DNA of 11,301 nt from contig CAZXDO010000039.1 in assembly GCA_964639325.1 (NCBI GenBank), positions 1 through 11,301 on the forward strand, written 5' to 3'. The notes under the pieces are model-generated. The model ran no database searches, was not told the DNA's origin, and worked only from the letters and a program-made list of their open reading frames with translations. Position 1 is the stretch's first letter. Each line of letters opens with the position of its first letter. This stretch comes from DATGCT01 sp964639325. Lineage in GTDB: Bacteria; Patescibacteriota; Minisyncoccia; UBA6257; GWB1-50-10. Below are positions 5,828 through 11,301 of the stretch, piece by piece. Made by a program: the position numbers and the translations under genes.

Positions 5828-7477
5828 ATGTCAAAACAAATATTTTTTAGTGAACAAGCTAGAAAGAATCTAAAAAACGGAGTTGATAAGCTAGCAAATG
5901 CAGTTAAAGTAACTCTTGGACCAAGAGGACGAAGTGTAGTTCTTGATAAAAGTTTTGGTTCTCCAACAGTTACTTTAGATGGTGTTACCATTGCCAAGGA
6001 AATTGAATTAGAAGATAGAGTTGAACGACTTGGCGCTGAATTGGTTAAAGAAGTTGCTTCTAAAACTAACGATGTGGCCGGAGACGGAACTACCACCGCT
6101 ACTGTTCTTGCTCAAATTTTTGTGGGGGAAGGCATTAAAAATGTCTCAACCGGCATGGATCCTGTTGGTTTAAGAAACGGAATGAATAAAGCTTCTGATT
6201 TTGTAGTCAATTACATAAAAGAACGCTCTAAAAAAATAAATTCAAAAGAGGAAATTGCCCAAGTTGCTACAATCTCTTCTCGTGATAAAGAAGTAGGCAA
6301 CCTTATCGCTGATGTTATTGATAAAGTTGGTCGGGATGGTGTTGTTACCGTAGAAGAATCTCAAACCTTAGGTCTTTCCAGTGAAGTAGTTGAGGGTCTT
6401 CAGTTCGACAAAGGATATATTTCTCCATATATGATAACTGATCAAGACAGAATGGAGGCCGTTATGGATAATCCATATGTATTGCTAACGGATAAAAAAA
6501 TTTCAGCTATTAATGACCTTCTTCCGCTTTTAGAAAAAACAGCTCAAAGCGGAAAGAAAGATATGGTTATCATCGCTGAAGATGTTGAGGGCGAAGCTCT
6601 TGCTACCCTGGTTCTTAATAAGCTTAGAGGAACCTTTAATGTGTTAGCTATTAAGACTCCCGGTTTTGGAGACCGTAAAAAAGAAATGCTTCAAGACATT
6701 GCTCTTATTACCGGAGCTAACATTATTTCCGAAGAAGTAGGAAGAAAACTTGATAGCGCTGAAATAAATGATCTCGGTGAAGCCCACCGTATAGTTTCTA
6801 CTAAAGATAATACCACCATCGTCGGCGGAAAAGGAACAAAAGAAGGTATTGAAAAAAGAATCCGCCAACTTAAAACTCAAGTTGAAAAATCTGATTCTGA
6901 GTTTGAAAAAGAAAAAATAGAAGAAAGGATTGCTAAACTTTCCGGGGGTGTTGCTGTTATTAAAGTAGGTGCAGCCACTGAAACAGAACAAAAAGAAGCT
7001 CAGCACAGAATTGAAGATGCTGTTGAAGCCACTAGAGCCGCTATTGAAGAAGGTATTGTTCCCGGCGGGGGAGTGGCTCTCGTGCGCGCTTCAAAAGAGC
7101 TTAAAAAATATATTAACGATAATATGGATCCTAATAATATGGCTGAACTAGTTGGCGCCAAGATTATTCTTGAAGGTCTTTGTGCTCCAATAAAACAAAT
7201 AGCTGAAAATGCCGGTTATGAAGGATCTGTTGTTTTAGACAAGGTAATGAATCAAAAAGGCAGTTACGGTTTTAATGCAGCCACCGGAAAGTATGAGGAT
7301 CTTATAGAATCCGGCGTTGTCGATCCGACTAAGGTAACTCGCAGCGCTCTTCAAAATGCTGCTTCCATTGCTGCTATGATTATAATTACCGAAGCAGTTG
7401 TTGCTGAAAAACCTAAAGAAAAAGAAGAATCTGATAATGTCGGAGGAGGTATGCCCGGTATGGGAGGAATGATGTAG
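5828..7477 (+). CDS. groEL: chaperonin GroEL (Hsp60)
   Basis: This 549-residue cytoplasmic group I chaperonin folds substrate proteins with GroES in an ATP-driven cycle. The ATP-site motifs are intact: TLGPRGR (29-35), LDGVTIAKEI (Asp51) and NDVAGDGTTTATVLAQ (81-96, catalytic-type Asp86). IAEDVEGEALATLVLNKLRGT and IVPGGGVALVRA are further family signatures. The C-terminus ends in a short Gly-Met tail, GGGMPGMGGMM, as in typical GroEL. The length is normal and the stop is TAG, followed by a strong terminator. No Shine-Dalgarno motif lies in the AT-rich 33-bp gap after groES. Confidence 0.98.
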   Translation: MSKQIFFSEQARKNLKNGVDKLANAVKVTLGPRGRSVVLDKSFGSPTVTLDGVTIAKEIELEDRVERLGAELVKEVASKTNDVAGDGTTTATVLAQIFVGEGIKNVSTGMDPVGLRNGMNKASDFVVNYIKERSKKINSKEEIAQVATISSRDKEVGNLIADVIDKVGRDGVVTVEESQTLGLSSEVVEGLQFDKGYISPYMITDQDRMEAVMDNPYVLLTDKKISAINDLLPLLEKTAQSGKKDMVIIAEDVEGEALATLVLNKLRGTFNVLAIKTPGFGDRKKEMLQDIALITGANIISEEVGRKLDSAEINDLGEAHRIVSTKDNTTIVGGKGTKEGIEKRIRQLKTQVEKSDSEFEKEKIEERIAKLSGGVAVIKVGAATETEQKEAQHRIEDAVEATRAAIEEGIVPGGGVALVRASKELKKYINDNMDPNNMAELVGAKIILEGLCAPIKQIAENAGYEGSVVLDKVMNQKGSYGFNAATGKYEDLIESGVVDPTKVTRSALQNAASIAAMIIITEAVVAEKPKEKEESDNVGGGMPGMGGMM

Positions 7478-7497
7478 AACGTATTAAAGTTTAATAA

Positions 7498-7538
7498 AAC
7501 AACCCCTCATATGTGCACATGTAAGGGGTTGTTTTTTT
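7498..7538. terminator. bidirectional terminator between groEL and topA
   Basis: AACAACCCCT (7498-7507) pairs perfectly with AGGGGTTGTT (7524-7533), and the loop contains the palindrome ATGTGCACAT. Seven T's (7532-7538) follow on the plus strand. On the minus strand the hairpin begins at the topA stop codon and is followed by A/T-rich sequence including TTTTATTAAACTTT, so it probably serves both genes. Confidence 0.85.
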
Positions 7539-9552
7539 ATTCTTCCTCTCCGGCTAAAGCTTTATCTAAATCTTTCTTATTCCATTTAGCAAAATCACAC
7601 TCGGGATAGCGATCACAACCAAAAAAGAATCTTCCCTTTTTTGTTCTCTTTTTAACTATTGTTCCTTTTTTACATTTCGGGCATGTGCCGAAAGTTTCCT
7701 TTTCGCTTTCTAAAGATTTAGTATTCTTGCATTCAGGAAAACCTGAACAAGCTAAAAATTTTCCAAAACGCCCTCTTTTTATAACCATAGGTTTTCCACA
7801 TTTTTCACATACTTCATCAGTTTCTTCTTCTTTTCCAACTATATCTTCTTTAGAAACTTCTTCGTATTTCCTTTCAAGATTTTCATTAAAAGGCTCAAAA
7901 AATTCTCTAATAACTTTGTGCCAATCTTCTTCACCTTCTGCAATTTTATCTAATTTTTCCTCCATCTCAGCCGTAAAGTTTACGTCAACTATGTTTGGAA
8001 AATGTTTTTCTAAAACATCACTTACAGTTTCTCCAATTTCAGTAGGATGAAACCTTCTATTATTATCTTTCTCAACATAATTGCGCTGAATTAAAACTGA
8101 AATAATAGGAGCGTAAGTCGAAGGTCTCCCTATACCATTTTCTTCTAAGGTTTTAACCAAGTTAGCCTCATTAAAAGCGGGTGGAGGGGTAGTTTCGTGT
8201 TCTTCAGGAGAAATTTTCAAAGGTTTCAAGTTTTCATTTTCTTTCAATTCGGGAATTTCAACTTCCTCATATTTTTGAGGCCAAATTTTTATGAAACCAT
8301 CAAATTTTAAAGTTTGTCCATTAGAACGAAAAAGGTAATTAGCGGAACTTTTAATTTCAACCTTAGTTCTTTCAAAAACAGCCGGGGGCATCTGTGAAGC
8401 AAGAAATCTGTTTTTTATCAATTCAAATAATTTCTTTTCTTTTTCTTCTAACTTCTCATCTACATTTAATTTAGTAGGCCGAATAGCCTCGTGAGCTTCT
8501 TGAGCTAAACGAGACTTAGTTTTAAAGACTCTCTTATCAGGAAGAAGGTAATCTCTTCCTAAATTATTTTCTATCCAAGACCTTGCCATATTTAAAGAAT
8601 CTAGAGAAAGATTAAACGAATCTGTTCTCATGTAAGTAATGAGTCCTTTTTCGTATAAACGTTGAGCAAACATCATTGTCTGCTTCGCTGAAAAATAAAG
8701 TCTTTTTGATGCTTCCTGTTGCAAAGTGCTGGTGGTAAAAGGAGGAAAAGGAAAACGTTTTGTTTCTTTTTTTTCCATCGACAACACTGAGAAATCAGAT
8801 TTTTTTAAGTCATCAACAATTTTTTCTACCTCTTCTTTTTCTTTTATACCCGGTTTAGGAAAGCTTTTTCCCTTTATTTTTGTAAGAAATGAAGTAAATG
8901 ACAAATTTTCTTTTTCAAAATCAACATTAATTGTCCAATACTTTTCCGGCTTAAAGTTTCTAATCTCTTTTTCTCTGTCAACAATCAAACGAAGAGCTAC
9001 AGATTGAACCCTGCCTGCTGAAAGGCGGTTAACTACTTTTTTCCAGAGAAAAGGGGACAGTTTATATCCTACTAACCTATCAAGAACTCTTCTTGCTTGC
9101 TGAGCATTTACCATATTTATATTTATATCACGAGGTTTCTTTAAGGCTTTCTCTATGGCTTCTTTAGTAATCTCATGAAAAACAATTCTTTCCACAGGTT
9201 TTTCGCCGCTTACTTCCAAACGTTTGTCATGAGCCTCTTCTCCTTTGAGGCCTAAAATTTTAAGAATGTGCCAAGCAATTGCTTCACCTTCGCGATCTTC
9301 ATCAGTAGCAATAATTATCTTATCTGATTTTTCAGCTAATTTTTTAAGAGTGGTAATATTTTTCCGTGATTTAGTTGGGATAACATACTTAGGTTCAAAA
9401 TTATTTTCTGTATCTATTCCCAAAGCACCCCTAGGCAAATCACGAATATGACCGTAAGAAGATTCTAAATTATATTTACTTCCTAAAAATTCACCAATAG
9501 TCCTGGCTTTAGTAGGCGACTCTACAATTATTAAAGTTTTATTATTAGGCAT
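7537..9552 (-). CDS. topA: DNA topoisomerase I (type IA)
   Basis: This 671-residue enzyme relaxes negative supercoils by cutting one strand. The Toprim domain opens with KTLIIVESPTKA (5-16, Glu11) and contains ATDEDREGE (82-90, metal-binding Asp84/Asp86). The catalytic tyrosine is in GLITYMRTDSFNLS, Tyr307 by codon position, and HEAIRPT and GIGRPSTYAPII are further family motifs. The C-terminus has two four-cysteine zinc ribbons: Cys582/585/602/608 and Cys624/627/646/652. The length is a little short of the E. coli form (865) but normal for two-zinc-ribbon versions. The start is supported by TATAAA 7 nt upstream. The gene follows dprA after a 74-bp gap, a common pairing, and has its own promoter in that gap. 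Confidence 0.97.
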   Translation of the reverse strand: MPNNKTLIIVESPTKARTIGEFLGSKYNLESSYGHIRDLPRGALGIDTENNFEPKYVIPTKSRKNITTLKKLAEKSDKIIIATDEDREGEAIAWHILKILGLKGEEAHDKRLEVSGEKPVERIVFHEITKEAIEKALKKPRDININMVNAQQARRVLDRLVGYKLSPFLWKKVVNRLSAGRVQSVALRLIVDREKEIRNFKPEKYWTINVDFEKENLSFTSFLTKIKGKSFPKPGIKEKEEVEKIVDDLKKSDFSVLSMEKKETKRFPFPPFTTSTLQQEASKRLYFSAKQTMMFAQRLYEKGLITYMRTDSFNLSLDSLNMARSWIENNLGRDYLLPDKRVFKTKSRLAQEAHEAIRPTKLNVDEKLEEKEKKLFELIKNRFLASQMPPAVFERTKVEIKSSANYLFRSNGQTLKFDGFIKIWPQKYEEVEIPELKENENLKPLKISPEEHETTPPPAFNEANLVKTLEENGIGRPSTYAPIISVLIQRNYVEKDNNRRFHPTEIGETVSDVLEKHFPNIVDVNFTAEMEEKLDKIAEGEEDWHKVIREFFEPFNENLERKYEEVSKEDIVGKEEETDEVCEKCGKPMVIKRGRFGKFLACSGFPECKNTKSLESEKETFGTCPKCKKGTIVKKRTKKGRFFFGCDRYPECDFAKWNKKDLDKALAGEEE

Positions 9553-9559
9553 ATCAATA

Positions 9560-9587
9560 TTTATAAAGCCTAGGGTTTATTCGTCAA
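9560..9587 (-). promoter_or_regulatory. topA promoter, leaderless spacing
   Basis: On the minus strand TTGACG (9587-9582) precedes TATAAA (9565-9560) by 16 bp. The topA ATG starts 7 nt after the -10 box, so the mRNA is predicted to begin at or beside the start codon. topA can thus be expressed independently of dprA. Confidence 0.65.
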
Positions 9588-9626
9588 CCCCATTAAAAAA
9601 CCTAAATGATATCGAGGTCGAATTAT

Positions 9627-10286
9627 TTATAAATTAAGATCGTTAATAATATCTCTTGCCGAAGAAACTAATCTCGCGCCATCGCGAATAAGCTTATGGG
9701 AACCGAAATAATTAGAATTATGAATCGGCCCGGGAACAATAAAAACTTCTCGTCCTTGTTCAAGAGCGTGATGTGCTGTAGAAATTGCTCCGGAGCGTAG
9801 AGGAGCTTCAACAACTACCACCGCTAAAGATAAACCGCTAACTATCCTATTTCTCTCTAAGAATTGATTTGGTGCCGGTTTTGTTTCCGGTTCGTACTCT
9901 GAAATCAAAGCACCCTCCGAACTTAATATATCCATAGCTAATTTTTTATGCTCCTTAGGATATAATTCATTTAAGCCGCTTCCTAAAACCGCAACCGTTT
10001 TCCCTTTAGCTTTCAGAGCTCCTTGATGAGCTGCGCCGTCTATTCCAAGAGCTAGACCACTTACAATAGTGATTCCTGCCTCAGCTAAATCTCGGCTTAT
10101 CAAATTAGCTATTTCAAGGCCATAAGGGGTAGCTCTACGAGTCCCAACTATTGTAATACAAGGTTTTTTAATTGAAGAAAGAGAACCGCGGTAATATAGT
10201 TTTTGGGGCGGGGGGATAATGTTTTTTAAACTTTCCGGAAAATCATTTTCTTTACAACTTATTTCTTTTATTTCTAATTTTTTCAT
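9627..10286 (-). CDS. dprA: DprA/Smf DNA-processing protein, minimal form
   Basis: This 219-residue DprA protects incoming single-stranded DNA and loads RecA during natural transformation. The Rossmann core is complete: ITIVGTRRATPYG (44-56), SGLALGIDGAAHQGAL (76-91), GSGLNELYPKEH (102-113), FLERNRIVSGLS (142-153), RSGAISTAHHALEQGREVFIVPG (164-186). It lacks the N-terminal SAM-like domain and the C-terminal winged-helix domain of the roughly 360-residue versions, with only about 40 residues ahead of the Rossmann fold. No frameshift or remnant is visible at either end, so this looks like a natural short form. The ATG at 10286 is the only plausible start. It is followed by topA and diverges from the PilO-like gene. 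With a type IV pilus gene next door, a role in DNA uptake is a reasonable inference. Confidence 0.93.
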   Translation of the reverse strand: MKKLEIKEISCKENDFPESLKNIIPPPQKLYYRGSLSSIKKPCITIVGTRRATPYGLEIANLISRDLAEAGITIVSGLALGIDGAAHQGALKAKGKTVAVLGSGLNELYPKEHKKLAMDILSSEGALISEYEPETKPAPNQFLERNRIVSGLSLAVVVVEAPLRSGAISTAHHALEQGREVFIVPGPIHNSNYFGSHKLIRDGARLVSSARDIINDLNL

Positions 10287-10332
10287 TCTTTTAGTTATTG
10301 GTTAATATATTTTTATGATAAAATAAATAGGC
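10287..10332. promoter_or_regulatory. divergent promoter region, dprA / pilO-like
   Basis: This 46-bp AT-rich gap must drive both genes. On the plus strand TATGAT (10314-10319) overlaps TAAAAT (10319-10324), 8 nt before the ATG at 10333, again pointing to a very short or absent leader. On the minus strand AATAAC (10299-10294) lies 7 nt before the dprA ATG, and a better TATATT (10309-10304) lies 17 nt before it. The -35 matches are weak. Confidence 0.4.
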
Positions 10333-10881
10333 ATGGATAAAAATAAAAAATTATCTAAAAAAATATTTGCTAAAGCGGGTATAGCAATTCTTATTATAAC
10401 CCCTTTTTTTCTTGGTGTCTGGTACGTTAAATCAGTCATTAAAACAACAACTGCTGAAATTGTTGAATCCAGAAAACAATTTGTTGAAAAATCTGCTTCT
10501 CTTGAGGTGTTGGCAAAAATCCAAAACCAATATAAGGATTTTGGAGAAGCGTATCTTAGCGTTCTTCATAACTCAATTCCCATAAAAGATGATTTAATAA
10601 ACATAGCTAAAAAACTTGAAACATTAGCTACAAAAAATAACTTAGGTTTTGGTTTTTCTTTTAAAGGTGAAAATAATCCTACTAACGAAGATTTGGGTTA
10701 CTTAATGTATGGTCTTAACCTTGAAGGCAATGATGTTAAACAAATCCAAGACTTTATAAAAGATCTCAATAATTTTACTTATGTTAATACTATAGAAAGC
10801 ATAAATATTACAAGAAAAGTTGAGGGGAATAGTGAAAAAATCATCGCAAATTTAGAAGGAAAAGTTTATTTTAGAAAATGA
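10333..10881 (+). CDS. PilO-like type IV pilus assembly protein
   Basis: This 182-residue protein has one N-terminal membrane segment (about residues 14-31), then a charged helical stretch (about 36-65) suited to a coiled coil, and a C-terminal alpha/beta domain. This layout, and the pattern SIPIKDDLINIAKKLETLATKNNLGFGFSF (about 77-106), resemble PilO. PilO pairs with PilN across the inner membrane and aligns the type IV pilus machine. The resemblance is structural and by pattern rather than by a diagnostic motif, so it is named only PilO-like. Its stop TGA overlaps the start of the next gene in ATGA, implying translational coupling. No PilM or PilN gene lies upstream in the window. It is transcribed divergently from dprA. 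Confidence 0.6.
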   Translation: MDKNKKLSKKIFAKAGIAILIITPFFLGVWYVKSVIKTTTAEIVESRKQFVEKSASLEVLAKIQNQYKDFGEAYLSVLHNSIPIKDDLINIAKKLETLATKNNLGFGFSFKGENNPTNEDLGYLMYGLNLEGNDVKQIQDFIKDLNNFTYVNTIESINITRKVEGNSEKIIANLEGKVYFRK

Positions 10882-11102
10882 GCATTAAAAACAAACTAAA
10901 AAATATCGACTCCAGACAATTTACCATGCATGCCTTAGTCGTGGTTATGCTTTTTTTACTAATATGGTTTATTATCTCTAATTCAGTTTTCCTTATAAAA
11001 AACCTTGATCAGGCTTTCGGAACCGAAAAAGCAGAAAACCAAGAAATTACTGAATTTGACAAAGAGGGTTTTGAAAACTTAAACTTGTTAACAGAAAGGT
11101 AG
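10878..11102 (+). CDS. small single-pass membrane protein of unknown function
   Basis: This 74-residue protein overlaps the PilO-like gene by 4 nt (ATGA). It has a basic N-terminus (MSIKNKLKNIDSRQ), one strongly hydrophobic segment (about residues 18-40), and an acidic, probably disordered tail ending NLLTER. The topology is likely cytoplasmic N-terminus with the tail outside, by the positive-inside rule. I do not recognise a family. Its coupling to the PilO-like gene suggests a part in the same inner-membrane pilus complex, where small PilP-like or minor partners occur, but nothing in the sequence proves this. Confidence 0.65.
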   Translation: MSIKNKLKNIDSRQFTMHALVVVMLFLLIWFIISNSVFLIKNLDQAFGTEKAENQEITEFDKEGFENLNLLTER

Positions 11103-11118
11103 GGTAAATAAAAAGAAG

Positions 11119-11127
11119 TTATCCACA
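11119..11127 (+). other. perfect DnaA box downstream of the small membrane protein gene
   Basis: TTATCCACA is a third exact DnaA box, in non-coding DNA. A one-mismatch copy (TTATTCACC on the minus strand, 11200-11192) lies about 65 bp away. Confidence 0.5.
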
Positions 11128-11301
11128 ACGTTTAATATGAAATTCCACCAATACAACATTGTTCCTGAAAAATACATCAAAAGGATTAACTGGTGAATAA
11201 CCACCAAGCTGTTAAACGACAAAGGGGGTCGGGGAAAAGTATTTTCCCCGTGTTGGAAAACAGCGAAGCGCCAGAAACAAGCAGGTTTCTGGGGAGGAGT
11301 A
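11128..11301 (+). other. GC-richer region with hairpins, probable start of a structured RNA, cut by the window edge
   Basis: From 11103 to the end no gene is recognised. The last 100 bp are distinctly richer in G+C than the rest of the window and carry several helices. CGTTTAA (11129-11135) can pair with TTAAACG (11212-11218), and GCTGTT (11208-11213) with AACAGC (11259-11264); these two share bases and compete. CGGGGAAAA (11230-11238) pairs perfectly with TTTTCCCCG (11242-11250), and CCAGAAAC (11271-11278) with GTTTCTGG (11285-11292). High GC with hairpins in an AT-rich genome is typical of catalytic or scaffold RNAs. A 19-codon frame at 11137 ends in TGA. The family cannot be named from this fragment, and the strand is not certain. 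Confidence 0.35.

Noticed and set aside
11260..11301. RNase P RNA start, from the hairpin followed by GGGGAGGAG
   Set aside because: The pattern recalls the P3-J3/4 junction, but the invariant GAGGAAAGTCC is not present in the visible sequence and the upstream part is too long and differently folded. Sequence beyond the edge is needed.
11137..11301. Recoded gene reading through TGA at 11194
   Set aside because: The frame stays open to the end, but so do the other two frames in this GC-rich stretch. TGA serves as a normal stop for the PilO-like gene, so recoding is not supported.
1..11301. CRISPR arrays, insertion sequences, or long direct repeats
   Set aside because: None was seen on reading both strands. 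No transposase gene, spaced repeats or flanking target duplications are visible.

Overview
The window is AT-rich (roughly two-thirds A+T), densely coded bacterial chromosome. Compact housekeeping proteins, a Rossmann-only DprA, a PilO-like pilus gene beside a tiny membrane protein, and no recognisable Shine-Dalgarno sequences suggest a Patescibacteria/CPR genome, perhaps Parcubacteria-like. That assignment is inference; no rRNA or ribosomal protein gene is present to confirm it. The standard bacterial code fits, because TGA ends the PilO-like gene and no complete gene contains an internal TGA.

Layout. (1) 26-382 encodes a DUF4282 membrane protein, closed by a two-way terminator. (2) 469-1265, minus strand, is a tRNA-Leu(CAA) gene followed after 2 nt by a free-standing LAGLIDADG endonuclease gene. 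(3) 1331-3554 holds parA and parB. They are separated by 373 bp that looks like a structured RNA ending in a strong intrinsic terminator. (4) 3612-5345, minus strand, is a shortened Rel (p)ppGpp synthetase/hydrolase. (5) 5422-7477 is groES-groEL behind a good sigma70-type promoter and a degenerate CIRCE operator. (6) 7537-10286, minus strand, is dprA followed by topA. (7) 10333-11102 is a PilO-like gene overlapping a small membrane protein gene. (8) 11103-11301 has no recognised gene, but carries a perfect DnaA box and a GC-richer stretch with several hairpins that runs off the window.

How the parts fit. ParA/ParB (chromosome segregation), three perfect TTATCCACA DnaA boxes, TopA and DprA give the region a chromosome-maintenance character, and parAB often lies near oriC. 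Rel and GroESL are stress-response genes around one divergent intergenic region. The most interesting signals are regulatory. Several genes have a -10 box exactly 7 nt before the ATG, which predicts leaderless mRNAs. The endonuclease ATG lies 2 nt past the tRNA 3' end, so tRNA processing could itself create a near-leaderless message. The parA-parB spacer contains mutually exclusive helices and a terminator.
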